The notes: generated by a model from the letters alone, not told the origin. A stretch of DNA of 64,000 nucleotides from Mactra quadrangularis (GCA_025267735.1 CM046295.1:13341167-13405166); one strand, 5' to 3'. Shown: positions 40,050-53,002, counted from the stretch's first letter. Numbers and translations: made by a program.

Positions 40050-42240
40050 CTATAATAGGAAAATACCCTAAAACCTTAAATAGAAGTACATGTTTCAGAT
40101 ATAAGAAAACACCCGCAATCCTGAAATGAAGAACATGTTGCTAACATAATAAAATACCCGAAAACCTTCAGTAGAAGTACATGTTGCTAAAATAAGAAAA
40201 TACCCTAAAACCTTCAGTAGAAGTACATGTTGCTAAAATAAGAAAATATGCTCAAACCTTTAGAAGAAGTACATGTTGCTAATATAAGAAAAATACACTA
40301 AAACCTTTAGTAGAAGTACATGTTGCTTATATAAGAAAATACCCTAAAACCTTTAGTAGAAGTACATGTTGCTAATATAAGAAATTTTTTTAAACCCTTA
40401 TATAAAAGTACATGTTGCAAATATAAGAAAATACCCTAAAACCTTAAGTAGAAGTACATGTTGCTAATATAAGAAAATACTTTAAACACTTATATAAAAG
40501 TACATGTTGCTAATATAAGAAAATACCCTAAAACCTTAAGTAGAAGTACATGTTGCTAATATAAGAAAATACCCTAAAACCTTTAATAGAAGTACATGCT
40601 TCTAATATAAGAAAATACCCTAAAACCTTCAGTAGAAGTACATGTTGCTAATATAAGAAAATACCCTAAAACCTTAAGTAGAAGTTCATGTTGCTAATAT
40701 AAGAAAATACCCTAAAACTTTAAGTAGAAGTACATGTTGCTAATATAAGAAAATACCCTAAAACCTTAAGTAGAAGTACATGTTTCTTATATATGAAAAA
40801 ACCCTGAAACCTTTAGTAGATTTACATGTTGCTAATATAAGAAAATACCCTAAAACCTTTAGTAGAAGTACATGTTGCTTATATATAAAAAATACCCTAA
40901 AACCTTTAGTAAAAGTACATGCTGCTACCATAGAAATTGGTTTAAACCCTTATATAAAAGTATGTGTTGCTAATATAAGAAAATACACTAAAACCTTTAG
41001 TGAAAGTACATGTTGCTACCATAAGAAAATACTTTAAACCCTTATATAAAAGTACATGTTGCTAATATAAGAAAATACCCTAAAACTTTAAGTAAAAGTA
41101 CATGTTGCTAATATAAGAAAAAACACTAAAACCTTTAGTAGAAGTACATGTTGCTAATATAAGAAAATACCCTAAAACCTTCAGTAGAAGTACATGTTGC
41201 TAATAAAAGAAAATACCCTAAAACCTTTAGTAAAAGTACATGTTGCTAATAAAAGAAAATACCCTAAAACCTTCAGTAGAAATACATGTTGCTAATATAA
41301 GAAAATACCCTAAAACCTTAAGTAGAAGTACATGTTGCTAATATAAGAAAATACCCTAAAACCTTTAGTAGAAGTTCTTGTTGCTAATCTTAGAAAATAC
41401 ACTAAAACCTTAAGTAGAAGTACATGTTGCTTACATAAGAAAATACCCTAAAACCTTTAGTAAAAGTACATGTTGCTTCCATAAGAAAATATGTTAAACC
41501 CTTATATAAAAGTACATGTTGCTAATATAAGAAAATACACTAAAACCTTAAGTAGAAGTACATGTTGCTTATATAAGAAAATACCCTAAAACCTTAAGTA
41601 GAAGTACAATTTGCAAATATATGAAAATACCCTAAAAGCTTAAGTAGAAGTACATGTTGCTTATATAAGAAAATACCCTAAAACCTTAAGTAGAAGTACA
41701 TGTTGCTAATAAAAGAAAATACCCTAAAACCTTTAGTAGAAGTACATGTTGCTAATATAAGAAAATACCCTAAAACCTTAAGTAGAAGTACATGTTGCTA
41801 ATATAAGAAAATACCCTAAAACCTTAAGTAGAAGTACATGTTGCTAATATAAGAAAATACCCTAAAACCTTATTTAGAAAACATGTTGCTAATATAAGAA
41901 AATACCCTAAAACCTTAAGTAGAAGTACATGTTGCTTATATAAGAAAAAACCCTTAAACCATAAGTAGATGTATATGTTGCTAATAGAAGAAAATACCCT
42001 AAAACCTTAAGTGGATGTACATGTTGCTAATATAAGAAAATACCCTAAAACCTTAAGTAGAAGTACAATTTGCAAATATAAGAAAATACCCTAAAACCTG
42101 AAATAGAAGTACATGTTGCTAATATAAGAAAATACCCTAAAACCTTAAGTAGAAGTACATTTTGCTAATGTAATAAAATACACTTAAAACCTTAATAAGA
42201 AATACAAGTTGCTAATATAAGAAAGTACATTTTAATTTCA
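40050..42240 (+). repeat. 46-bp minisatellite
   Basis: About 47 units built from CTAATATAAGAAAATACCCT, AAAACCTTAAGTAGAAGTAC and ATGTTG; unit starts at 41291 and 41337 are 46 apart. Variants alternate CCTTAAGTAG/CCTTTAGTAG and there is a minority TTTAAACCCTTATATAAAAG form. Frames across it are artefacts. Confidence 0.95.
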
Positions 42241-43080
42241 ATAAAAAAACTTATTGTATATGCAAGAAAACACGAAACTCATAACAAAGGTATTAGTTGT
42301 TAATATAAAAAAGATTTGAAAATCATAACAAAAGTGCATGTCTTTAATAAGTGATAAAAATATAATTAAAATACATAAGAATAAATAAATTAAAGTAGAA
42401 AATAGAAAAAAACCACCAAACGCTAAAATTACAAATAAAAAGACAAATAATTTACACACAAAAAAAACAACATGAAATAACATAAATGAACAAAAAAATG
42501 AAACAAATAAAGAGTCATAAATAAAGCCGAGTTATAAAAATAAGAAACATAAGAAGCATACTATATAACAAGATATGAAAATATATTTAAAAGATTAAAG
42601 AAAACACCTCAATATAAAAACTTTCTTCATCCTAAACACTACCATCAATCTACATGTTGTTAATATGAAAATCAATAAAAATATCAAAGTTATCAATATA
42701 AGAAGCATAATATAAAACACAATATTAAATTATAAATAAAATAAAAAACTCACATCAATATGCAGTCCACGTCTTCTTTCTTCATACCATAATCTACCAT
42801 CAATTCATGTGTTGTTCTTGTGTTGATACCAAATGATGCTTTTCTGTAAAAAGAAAATAGAACAAAATTTTTTTGAAACATTTTGACTTCGTAACAACAG
42901 TTCTTGGTAATAATTACATGTAAAATAAGTAAAAAACATTAAAATACAACATATCTTACAACTAATACAAAAATAATGATAATTGAAAAAAATATAAAAG
43001 AAAACCCTCAACTCCTTTGCCATGTACCCTGAGAGAAAACCCTTAACTCCTTAGCCATGGACCCTGAGAGAGACCATGAT
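42241..43080. other. AT-rich DNA with a short tandem duplication
   Basis: Very A-rich. Near the end, about 43002-43073, a segment of roughly 35 bases (AACTCCTTTGCCATGTACCC then CTGAGAG) occurs twice in tandem with a few differences. No gene seen. Confidence 0.5.
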
Positions 43081-43300
43081 ACCAACAAGGTTTGCTTTCC
43101 CCTTCAATACCTTAGGTTGAGATACATGAACCCGCGTGCAAGGCCCTTCCAGTGGTGCTGATATCACATGGGCTGAGAACGTGCCAAAGCCTGCCTGGAA
43201 AAATCCTGGAGGGTTTTTGGCATACATAATGTTCAAGTACCTTGCAGACTGGGTGACCCAAACAGCGCCAGCGAAATTCATAGGGGGTTGACAAGGAGAG
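43081..43300 (+). pseudogene. Possible degraded retroelement Gag-like fragment
   Basis: A GC-richer patch in AT-rich DNA. On the plus strand, one frame reads LRYMNPRARPFQWC, a stop, YHMG, a stop, ERAKAC, vaguely like the zinc-knuckle region of LINE ORF1/Gag proteins with two stops. Minus-strand frames of 76 and 97 codons overlap the same DNA without recognisable motifs. The resemblance is weak and rests on memory of the family pattern. Confidence 0.2.
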
Positions 43301-46240
43301 GGTGGTCCGAGAGGCAGAAGGGAGCATGCATGAGAGGTAGGCGTTTATGAGAGGGAGAGGTTTAAAATGATGCTTCTCTGAGTTCTCTGAGAAAGTTGGT
43401 GGCATTTCAATGATTTCGCACTATCAGAAATGTGTAGTGTTGTACAGTGTATTGTACCAAAACAAAACCTTAATGCAAAATACCCAAGGATGGATGGGCC
43501 CAACGGATGAGGATAGAAATGGTTTCAGTTCATAAACCCCAGTACATCCAACATAATCTATTGTCTAATATACTAGGTCCATGAACTGAGATCCTTCCCT
43601 ATATACCCGTGTTTTGCTGAAATGCAGAATTCTACCAAAATGCATTGATGTGAAATGTAGATTATACACTAAAACATGCACATTATAAGTGCATTACTAA
43701 ACCCAAAACTTTTGAATTATATATCAAAGAATTACAAATAAATCCAATGATATTAGGTCAAATGTTCAAATTAATAGACAAGTCTAAGTCAATTATGTTT
43801 TCACTACCAGATCAATAGTTACATTATTACTTTTATTTCTCACAACCAACACAAGATTATAATGTTATAAGGATACTATTATGATTATAATTTGTAGAAT
43901 AATTAAAAGATCTTGTTTCACTAAAAATTGTTTTTTAACTTCATAATTCATCTTTCATGTTAATTCCTACAGCCTAGCTTATTTATTAGGGTATATTTAA
44001 TGCATATACAGCCCCAAAGATGGAATTTGACCTGGAAAATCAGTAGAAAGTCACAATAATTAAGCTCTAATTTTATTATAATGTTCACCTTTCTTATTTT
44101 ATTAAACTAGTATCTATTAAGCTTAACCCCAAAAATAGACTAATCAAAATTTTAATATGAAAGGTTATATTTTTGTATTGAAACCGTTTATACCTCTATA
44201 GGGTAATTTCTATCAACACACAAAGTCCAAAGTTTAACAGGAAAGACATAAAAATATTCAATGACATCAAAATATCTCAAAAAGCATGTTTCAGTTTTCA
44301 TTTGCACCAATTCCCTAGACAATTTTAATGCTAAATCAATACATACAAGAAATTGAGCTCATCAATATTTCATTTCGCGAAACATTTAAACTCTATATAG
44401 ATAGTGATAATAATCGCAATAGGACTTGTTGGGCGCGGCGCAAATTCGGAAATTTAATATATACCTATAGAGAAAGTTGCATATTCTACGGTATCTATTA
44501 GTCTTTGATTTCAATAAAAAGCTCATCTTTAAATTGCCCCATCAGTTTAGTATTTGTTCAAAACCACATTTAAATTCCAACTAAAAGTTGTAAAATGCAG
44601 TTTCATATGAAAAGATATACAAATCTAGCTAATATTATCATATGAACAACAGTATTCAGCCATGATCTTAACATATACAAAATCTACCCAACAGTAGCTC
44701 AATAGGCCTATGTAACTTTAGCCAATTCTTTTAAAATAATATTTGATTATTTATTTGGCTGTATAATTATTAACTATAATGACCTTGATCGAAAGTCTAT
44801 AGTTTTTAGCAAACACAATCAGTTCAAATTTCGCTGAGACTATGTTCATGTATATTATGTTTTTAAATAGTTTTTACATAGAATTTCTTCGATCAATTGA
44901 GAGACGGAAAAACACAACCTGGCATGTATTCTATGTATTGAAGTATTCACCTCAATCAGTCATAATATCATAATCTGCTGTTGTTCTAGCTTGTAATAGA
45001 CAAGGCTGATGTAGACACACAAACAGTTAAAGAAACCAGTTTCTGATCATTATATTCTCAGCAAAGCTGAATTGCTGATATTCATATTTTTTAAAGATCT
45101 AATATTTTTATCAAGGCACTAAACTTAATGTACCATCTATACCATATTAGAACAATAACCATATCAGTAAAAGCTAATTATAGAATGAAATTACTTATCA
45201 CAATCTTGTATAATTTCAAACAAAAAATATAAAAACTATTTCTGGTTATTTTTTATCTTCATCAGAAAAACAAGTCAGGAAAAAAACACATGTATCAAGT
45301 TGGAATCAAAGCATTCAAAAACTATACTCAAAAGTATTCAAATTTTCTAAGTATCTGTAAATGTTCAAAAAATTTAAATTATGATGATATATATCTTATA
45401 ACTATGTATACAACTATAATGCTTATAAATATCTAGAGTCATTCAAAGATGGCTCTTTATACATAAAATTGATTTCTCATCAAAAAAGATACGGAACAAA
45501 ATCACTGACTTAAATCATAAAAAATATATTATATTATACAGCTGACCAAAAACTGTACAGAAAACATTGAATATACTGTAATAAATATAAAGTGAAGCCT
45601 AAGTTTGAAAGAATTTAATACGTTTTAACAAAAATGTAAAAAAAACCAACCAACAATTTTAATTGAAATCTGTTCAAGTAACTAATGACTATATATATAG
45701 TAATTCTCATACAGTATCAATAAAACAAATAATCAACTAATAAAAGCCATCATTATCAATGCCATACACATGTTCATATTCATAAAAACCTCTATCTACA
45801 ATACAAACCCGAGTAAACAATGTGTTTATGGTCAAGTGAAGTCTTACAGGAATTGTCGCCATCATTAATTGAATGGTAGCGGGTGGTGCACCTAACCAGC
45901 TCTCTTAGACACAATTCAACAAGAAGCTAACAAATTGTCCTAATACAGTATTGATCTTAAGCAAATTTTATGGAAGGGTATGACTAGCAGTGACTCACGA
46001 ACCATTAAAATTCATAGGAATCTTTTTAAATGATATATCAGCACACACAATTTGATGTAAAAAACAATTTAACAAATTATCTACATGTATTACAATGATA
46101 ATACATTTCTGTCAACTCTGATATACAAGTGAAATCTACTACAGTTCATATTTCTTATAAATTTAGTGAAACATAGGATTTTATTTGAATTTATAATTGT
46201 ACACTATACATGTAACTAACATCTAACACAGCCAACATCT
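43301..46240. other. AT-rich DNA, intron- or intergenic-like
   Basis: No convincing coding frame, RNA or element found. Confidence 0.5.
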
Positions 46241-46430
46241 TCCGATCTAGCTATCCCCCCAGAATTTACTGGGTCCTTCACTAGATTACTCGGATTTTCA
46301 TTACAGTCCGATCTAGCTATCCCCCCAGAATTTACTGGGTCCTTCACTAGATTACTCGGATTTTCATTACAGTCCGATCTAGCTATCCCCCCAGAATTTA
46401 CTGGGTCCTTCACTAGATTACTCAGATTGT
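46241..46430. repeat. 66-bp repeat, nearly three perfect copies
   Basis: TCCGATCTAGCTATCCCCCC starts at 46241, 46307 and 46373, exactly 66 apart, and the full units are identical. As 66 is a multiple of three, a minus-strand frame of 65 codons repeats 22 residues (containing NLVKDPVNSGGIARS). Perfect identity and the lack of a gene context argue for a recent tandem duplication rather than a protein. Confidence 0.9.
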
Positions 46431-48235
46431 TTTTTCTTTTCTCTTTTTAATGATCATTTTTACATTTTATATACATGTACATTATTATGGATCCATCTTT
46501 TTTTTTCTTCTTATATTTGCTTGAATCCATTATTTTTTGTATGTATTATTAATTTTTTTTTTTTATTATTTCTATTTCATTTGATCATGTTTCTTTGATT
46601 TATTTTATTTTGGAGCATTTATATCAGCCATGATTAGAGCTATTCACAAGTATAATGTAAAATTATAACATCTTTAAAAGAATATTTACAGTTACTATAT
46701 TTCTAAATATTTCAAACCAAAAAAAGGAAAAACTAAGTTGACAGTAGACAAAATATTATGTTGTTCAATACATTTAAATATATGCATGAGTATCATCAAA
46801 TTTGATTCTATAATTTCTATTAGGAGGTAAAGTGTAAGTTTTCAGCCGAACAATGGTATAATTAACTAATATAGTGATTAAAATTTCAAATACCATCATT
46901 AAATAATAACCTGAAGGGGGGGGGGTAAAAAGTGCACATAAGGTGTACTTAGAGCACTGCAGAATATGTAATATGTATTATTTGGTACACTATACTACTT
47001 AATAGTGTACACAAGTGAAGTGACCAATGATACCAACATATGCCACATAGCCAGGCACAGCCTACTCAATTTGTATTGTAAATATTGGTGAAACAATTTT
47101 AGAACTTGAGTGATGGCATTGATTGATTGACTTCGTAGTGCCACAATATTTATAAATCAATTGCAAAAATATGAAAAGGTAAGTGTCATACTATAGAGTG
47201 CTTACTGTATTTTAAAAAAGAAATAATACTTCTACTTCATAAACATTGAATCACAAAAATGATAAAAAAATTTAATCCAGCTAGACAGTAAATCATGATT
47301 TTCATGGACTTAACAAGCATAAAAGGCACACTTTGTTTTTACTAAGTCATCCAATGTTTTCTTAACAAGATGGGTCAGTCAGTACAATATATATATAATC
47401 TATTCTCTTCAAATAATACAGAGTATTCAATTTATCAAAAATTAAGTATAAGACCTGCTGTACACCATTTGAAATCCATGAGGTGCTCTTGTAAGTTTTA
47501 TTATTTGCACCCTATACCAGTGCTAGTACTTACACGGACAGGTCACTAGCTCGATGATACTCTAATTCATACATAACATATAAATTAGAATATCATGGAG
47601 CTAGCAATCTGGGCCGACAAGTGACACCAACATCTAAAGTTTCCAAGTGTACAGAACAATGGTCAATTACAATGGTCAATGTCAATTACCTACATTATCA
47701 CAGAATCACCAAAGTAAATGAACTTCAGTCTACAAAAGAGATCAGTTTCAACAAAAATGTAATATTTTATACTTGATACAAGGGAGATAACCTGAATTTA
47801 TAACCAGGCATACAATAGAATCAATTATTGCTAATTTTAATTAAAATTTAGCTCATAAACAATACTATAGCTAATGGACCCAGATTGTAGAGTTAGGGTT
47901 TGTTACCTAGCAAACTTACTGACTAGTTTACCTTATGAGAATGAAAAAAATGAATTAGAAAAATAGAATACTATAAGTGTGACAGTAGTCATTATTTTCA
48001 ATAAAAATAGAAACAAATAACAAAATGTATTTGCCTTTAGTTCCATGCAATGGGTTTAAGTTAGTGAGTCAAACCAGCCTTATCTAGTACAAGCTAGCTT
48101 CTTACAAGACAATGCAGAACCATTTACGAAAGTAGGATTAAGTCCCTTTTAAGATTTTGAATCAACTCAACAATATCACACGAGTGGATGGTTGGGTCTA
48201 AAACTCAGTGTAAAAAGCTTGATTATTAAAGAACA
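46431..48235. other. AT-rich DNA with homopolymers and a hairpin
   Basis: T-rich at 46430-46620, with a G10 run at 46916-46925. A GGGAGATAA motif occurs at 47782. The hairpin at 47546-47604 is listed separately. No gene seen. Confidence 0.5.
47546..47604. repeat. Short inverted repeat
   Basis: CTAGCTCGATGATACTCTAA (from 47546) pairs with TTAGAATATCATGGAGCTAG (to 47604) with two mismatches, around a loop of about 19 bases. Confidence 0.65.
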
Positions 48236-48493
48236 CCGGGGCATGATCAATCTTTTATCAATCAAGTGATCGAAACTATATATAATCTTTTGACTCCTTG
48301 CTGTTATTAGTTTGATGCTTGAATAGAATATTTTTAAATGAAAAAAGTGGAATCTGAAATTTTGATTTTTGACATTTTAGCTAGAGAATGATGATTTTAG
48401 ATACAGTAATAGACAAAAAACCAAATTAAAATATAACTAATTATAATAAAAGGGAATGTCTTAAAATGGGAAAAAAACTGTGAACTTCTCAAA

Positions 48494-48562
48494 AGATATA
48501 ATATCGCTATCTTATAGATGAGGGATCAATAACCATTGTCCACTGCACCACCATATTATATC
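48494..48562. ncRNA. Conserved hairpin A (candidate structured RNA)
   Basis: The closing stem is GATATAATAT/ATATTATATC. Inside are a small CTAT-CTT-ATAG stem-loop and an apical stem, GGA-T-CAAT closing AACC with ATTG-TCC. The copy A' at 51544 changes only loop bases and the last stem base. No Pol III terminator, snoRNA boxes or hammerhead core are visible. The RNA reading is inferred from conservation and folding only; it could instead be a foldback DNA repeat. Confidence 0.35.
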
Positions 48563-48660
48563 CGATGAGCTCAATTAACCTGAACTGATGTTTGATTCTA
48601 CTTATAACTATAACATCAAATTAATTGATGAACTAGGAAAAAAACTTTGAACTTCCCAAA

Positions 48661-48731
48661 AGATATAATATCGCTATCTTATAGATGAGGGAGCCTTTAC
48701 CTTGCTCCACAGTCACCACCATATTATATCT
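48661..48731. ncRNA. Conserved hairpin B (candidate structured RNA)
   Basis: 71 bases, closed by an 11-bp perfect stem AGATATAATAT/ATATTATATCT, with the same CTATCTTATAG mini-hairpin as A. Its apical stem is GGAGC/GCTCC where A has a different paired sequence, so pairing is kept while the bases change. Identical over all 71 bases to B' at 51726. The minus strand also has a 29-codon ATG frame in both copies, which is an alternative explanation. Confidence 0.35.
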
Positions 48732-48951
48732 AATGAGCTTAAAACTGACCGTTACTGATATTTGATTCCACATTTTACAATTACTAAGATAAGAATTACA
48801 CTTAATTTACTGCTAAAAAATTAATAAAACAATTTCTACTTCTCAAATAAATGAAGAATATTCTAAGTCATGATCAAACTCACAATAGAGAAGAGTCAAA
48901 AGATTGTATATAGTTAGACCACTTGATTGATAAAGATTGATAATGCCCCAG

Positions 48952-51543
48952 TGCTAGTTCAACTATTCAGTATAAACTGTTCACAATAGAAACCTAATTC
49001 GGAACCATGGTCCAAATCTGATGATCAGGCTACAGCCAGCTTCAATTTGAAGAACTGGAGTAAACTAAGAGTAAGATCATTATTCAAGAATTTCTAAGTC
49101 AGTCAATTTTAACAATAAGAATTTTTAGATGCACATACATGTACACGTATGTTCCATTCAAATGAAATATTGGTAGTTTTGTTTTATTTTGTCAAGATCA
49201 TTGACTAAGACTTCAGGCTTAATTGATAATATTAGCTAGTTTCACACATACCTCAGTCTTAAAATTGAAATTATGAAATCAAGATGCTGTTAATAGTGTT
49301 TTGTCTAAATGAAAGCTACGCACTGACTGGTCAACACAAAGGTCATCTCAACATGTCCCTCTGTGCGATGTCAAGAGAACCTATACCACATATGTCTATC
49401 TGCGTCTATATACGTCTATATGATATCTGTTTACAGATATCTGTGATAAACAAATAACATATTATATTACATTTCTATATTTGAAATTTAGTTACTTTCT
49501 GACTCTTAACGAAATCAATAGGAACATAAAAACAGTTGTGAAACTATAAGGTTATTAACACAGGATTTTTGAATGTTACTCAGGGGAAGTAACTTTGCTT
49601 AGTGATTGACCATTCATAATTTTAATTATCTCCCTTGAAGCTTATAAAGCTAGAATAATCTTAAAACTTATGCCATTTAGATCAAGTCAAAGTGCCTATT
49701 AATCACTTATCATTCGTTATGAAAAATTCTTAAATGAACCATTGATGAGGTCTCAATATCATGTCTATATTTATAAAACAAACATAAAATTGGTCATTTT
49801 TTATAACAATATGTAAAGCATGTTCATGTATTAGATCTATTCAACAACTTATATCTGCAAAATCATTGACAAGTATGTTAACTTAAATGAGTCATTATCT
49901 CCCTTTGTTTCAAAAAATGAATAATATTTAATTTGTCCTCACAAATTGTGAAATGTGGATATTAATTCAAAATACAATGTATGTTAAACATGGGGAAGCA
50001 TTAAAAAATACTAAGTTTAGTAAACCAATATAGTCCTTGAAATTATCAGCTGTAAAAAAAACTTTCTTTGATATTTATTGTAATAAAAAATTACATAAAT
50101 ATCATTAAGTATTTCAATGCTCTATTCTAATACACCTCCCAATTGTCCTAAAACCATCTTGGTCAAATGTAACATTGAGAAGAAAATGAACATGCTTACT
50201 GCAAGCATTTCAACTATGACGAAAACACAATTACAATACATAGTTCAAATCATATGTTATAAAATGCTAACAGAAGCACAGTGAGACAGGAGCACAATTT
50301 GAATATCATTCACAATCATTCAATCAGTTAGCAGAAGCTTGGTTGCAGAAGCCTGTCATGTAATAATTAATCTTATGCTAATTTCTACAAGCTATTCATA
50401 TCCACCTACTAAGTTAATAGTATAATATCATAACTTAATCATACGTGTACATGTAGTACTAGATGTCATAATATATCCATTAGAAGCATTCAAATGATTT
50501 ACATTTCACATCAATACAATAAGTAAAACTCTGCATTTCAAACAAAATTGTCACAATAAGGAAAATTGAAATCAGTCAGAGGCAAAGAAACAAGTTTTAC
50601 CCAACATATTTATAATACTCTATAACATAAATAAGTAAGGTAAAATTGTTTCCAACTCAAATCGTTTGAAATCAATTGAGGCCATCAATTGGCTGTCGCT
50701 CAGGAAATAACAAACAGACATGTGCGTATGTAAATCAGACAATTTCCTAGTGATCAAGTTAAACAACTTCCAGCAGGAAGACATTAATCTTTAGTTGCCA
50801 TACTCAGAATGCTACAACTAAGATTCTGTTCATTTCAGTCACAAATAATTGATATCAGTAAATTAAAATCAATTTCCTAAGTACAAAAATTTTAATTCAG
50901 ATAGCCCTAGTAAAACCTGAGAGCACACAGTGTATATGAACTCTCAGGATGTGTACATGGATTGTTTCCCAGACCCAAACACCCAAAAGCCCGAAAATTA
51001 TTGAAATATCACAAACCATTATAAATTGTTAAATTATCCCCTTAACATTTTAGATGTGAAATGAATGGATTACTTGATTTAATCATAGACTCACTTTGAC
51101 TCTTGACCTACGTATGATTATAGATGCATTTTGACACAGATAGATAAAACCTGCTTAGATAAACTGTTAATCTAGTATTAAATATTTCAGTCAAAAAATA
51201 AGTCTAAAACTCTATAGATGAAAATTAAGTTAATCTTTTATTCAAAAAATTAATAGCTGATTTTTAAATTGTCTGATTGATTTATAGATAGGTATTCCAG
51301 TGGTCAAGTGGTCTTAATTGCTTGTTTATGATCTTTTCATCCTTCTATGAAGAGTGTTAATTACTGAATTACAATGAAAGGTGAAAAATACAGCAAAATG
51401 ATACATGAATTAATAAATTACAAATGACGGACACCAAAAAGAACTACACTAAATTACAAAATAAAAATAATTACGAAAAAGTCAAAAGTTAATGTTCTCT
51501 ATATTATTATACTAAAAAACAAAAAAACTGTGAACTTCTCAAA
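48952..51543. other. AT-rich DNA without recognisable gene
   Basis: No coding frame or element identified. Small palindrome GATATCTGTTTACAGATATC near 49422; GGGAGATAA-type motifs at about 49626 and 49893. Confidence 0.5.
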
Positions 51544-51613
51544 AGATATAATATCGCTATCTTATAGATGAGGGATCAATCAACATTGTCCACTGCACCA
51601 CCATATTATATCT
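51544..51613. ncRNA. Hairpin A', second copy of A
   Basis: Same fold as A with a full 11-bp closing stem. The apical loop is CAAC instead of AACC, while both sides of the stem are unchanged. The flank upstream (AAAAAAACTGTGAACTTCTC) is shared; the spacer between A' and B' is diverged from that between A and B. Confidence 0.35.
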
Positions 51614-51725
51614 GATGAGCTTAATTAACCTTAACTGATATTTAATCCTACATACAAGTATTACAATTATAAGTTTTACGCAAAATCAATTGCTAAACTA
51701 GGAAAAAAACTTTGAACTTCCCAAA

Positions 51726-51796
51726 AGATATAATATCGCTATCTTATAGATGAGGGAGCCTTTACCTTGCTCCACAGTCACCACCATATTATATCT
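51726..51796. ncRNA. Hairpin B', second copy of B
   Basis: Identical to B at 48661 over 71 bases and over the preceding ~30 bases (AACTAGGAAAAAAACTTTGA ...), while the downstream flank has drifted. The A'-B' pair keeps the order and approximate spacing of A-B. Confidence 0.35.
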
Positions 51797-52520
51797 AATG
51801 GGCTTAACTGACCTTTACTTATCTTTCTAAACAAATTTGGAAGCTTAAAAAAAGACCAAAAAAACAACAACAAAATAGAATGAAAAATATTAGCCCAAAT
51901 CAAATTTACATGAAAGAAATTAAGGTAGAAGAGATCATAAGCAAACAGTTTGTACTACTCGGCCACTGAAACCCTTATCAATAAATTAATTAGGCAATGA
52001 AAAGCTGACAAATATCTTAAAATCCAAACCTGGTCATAAGTAATTCAGTGAATGAAATTTACAAGACACTATCAACAAACTGAGATGCAATCAAAACAAT
52101 TAATAGCCAAATATAAGTTCTATCAAGCCACATGAGATTCATGATGAATTCATATACAATACTGTACAGCAGGTAGATTTAGGTAATTTTCACAGGGGTT
52201 AAATTTTTGCTATATTTGCAATAAACAACGAAAGCACACATTCTAAACCCTTTGAATATATCTGTATTCACACAAATTGTAATGACGGGATATAGGTCAA
52301 TCGCCAAAATTCTAAAACTTTCACTGCTCAGATTCTTGTCATGAATTAAATGATTCATTTGCAGCGCAAATACATCATTAGATATAGAATTGTACACTTT
52401 AATACTTAAAGTATACAATATGTACATATATACAGTACAACTGTAATAGATCTAGGTGTCCAATCAAAGGACAAAAGGAAATCACATGTACCAAACCTTA
52501 TCAAGGATTCAACAAGGACT
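51797..52520. other. AT-rich DNA without recognisable gene
   Basis: An 82-codon minus-strand frame lies at 52179-52427 without motif or splice context; nothing else is seen. Confidence 0.5.
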
Positions 52521-52631
52521 GACTGTATGAGGGATGATCCAAAATTATGCAGCATATAACTGAAGAAAATGCATACAGAGAATACTGTCCATCAGCCTAC
52601 CCTCATGTAACAGTGATGACTGTACATGGTT

Positions 52632-52802
52632 AAATTCTATTAAACTATCAGAAGTGCATACATAAACCCCACTGATTAAAATACCCACTTCACTACTCAC
52701 TACCCATGATTGATCTAAACCAATCATGAGTAGTGACATAGTGTATTGAGTATCTAAATCAGTAGGGTTGATGTATGCACCTCTGACAGTTGAATAAAAT
52801 TT
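52632..52802. repeat. Imperfect 80-base-arm inverted repeat
   Basis: The left arm (AAATTCTATTAAACTATCAG ... CATGATTG) and the right arm pair with roughly 80 percent identity around the 8-base loop ATCTAAAC. The right arm is related to a dispersed sequence at about 62370-62430. Confidence 0.8.
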
Positions 52803-52921
52803 AAAATAATCCCAATGACAGTAGGCACAGGTTACATATGAACTAATTGATATGAGAATATATGTCAACACTAGATTGACAATGATTAAGTGTTCAAAGA
52901 GCTTCAGTTGCAATGATACAG

Positions 52922-53002
52922 CATTCTCGTACCCAGAGTCTAGTAGGATTCTCAATACTAGCATAGTATTGAGAATCCTACTAGACTCTGGGTACGAGAA
53001 TG
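52922..53002. repeat. Perfect palindrome, 39-base arms, 3-base spacer
   Basis: The arm 52922-52960 (CATTCTCGTACCCAGAGTCT ... AATACTA) is exactly reverse-complemented at 52964-53002 around GCA. Without one mismatch, it is either very young or maintained. Confidence 0.95.

Larger units (their letters stand above)
48236..48951. mobile_element. Inverted-repeat-bounded element enclosing two hairpins
   Basis: The arm at 48236-48296 (GGGGCATGATCAATCTTTTA ... CTTTTGACTC) is matched in inverse by 48893-48951 with about 85-90 percent identity. The interior contains hairpins A and B. No target duplication is certain, so a foldback element or a local inverted duplication are both possible. Confidence 0.45.

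Noticed and set aside
45842..45862. Possible first exon on the minus strand (ATGGCGACAATTCCT followed by GTAAGA)
   Set aside because: A start codon followed by a donor-like hexamer is too little evidence; no partner exon could be identified.
46216..46413. 65-codon frame with a 22-residue repeat
   Set aside because: Perfect 66-bp triplication with no divergence or gene context.
48494..48731. Hammerhead ribozyme in hairpins A/B
   Set aside because: The three-way layout and a GATGAG after the first stem are suggestive, but the invariant CUGAUGA is imperfect and the GAAA segment is absent (ACAGTC/ACTGC instead).
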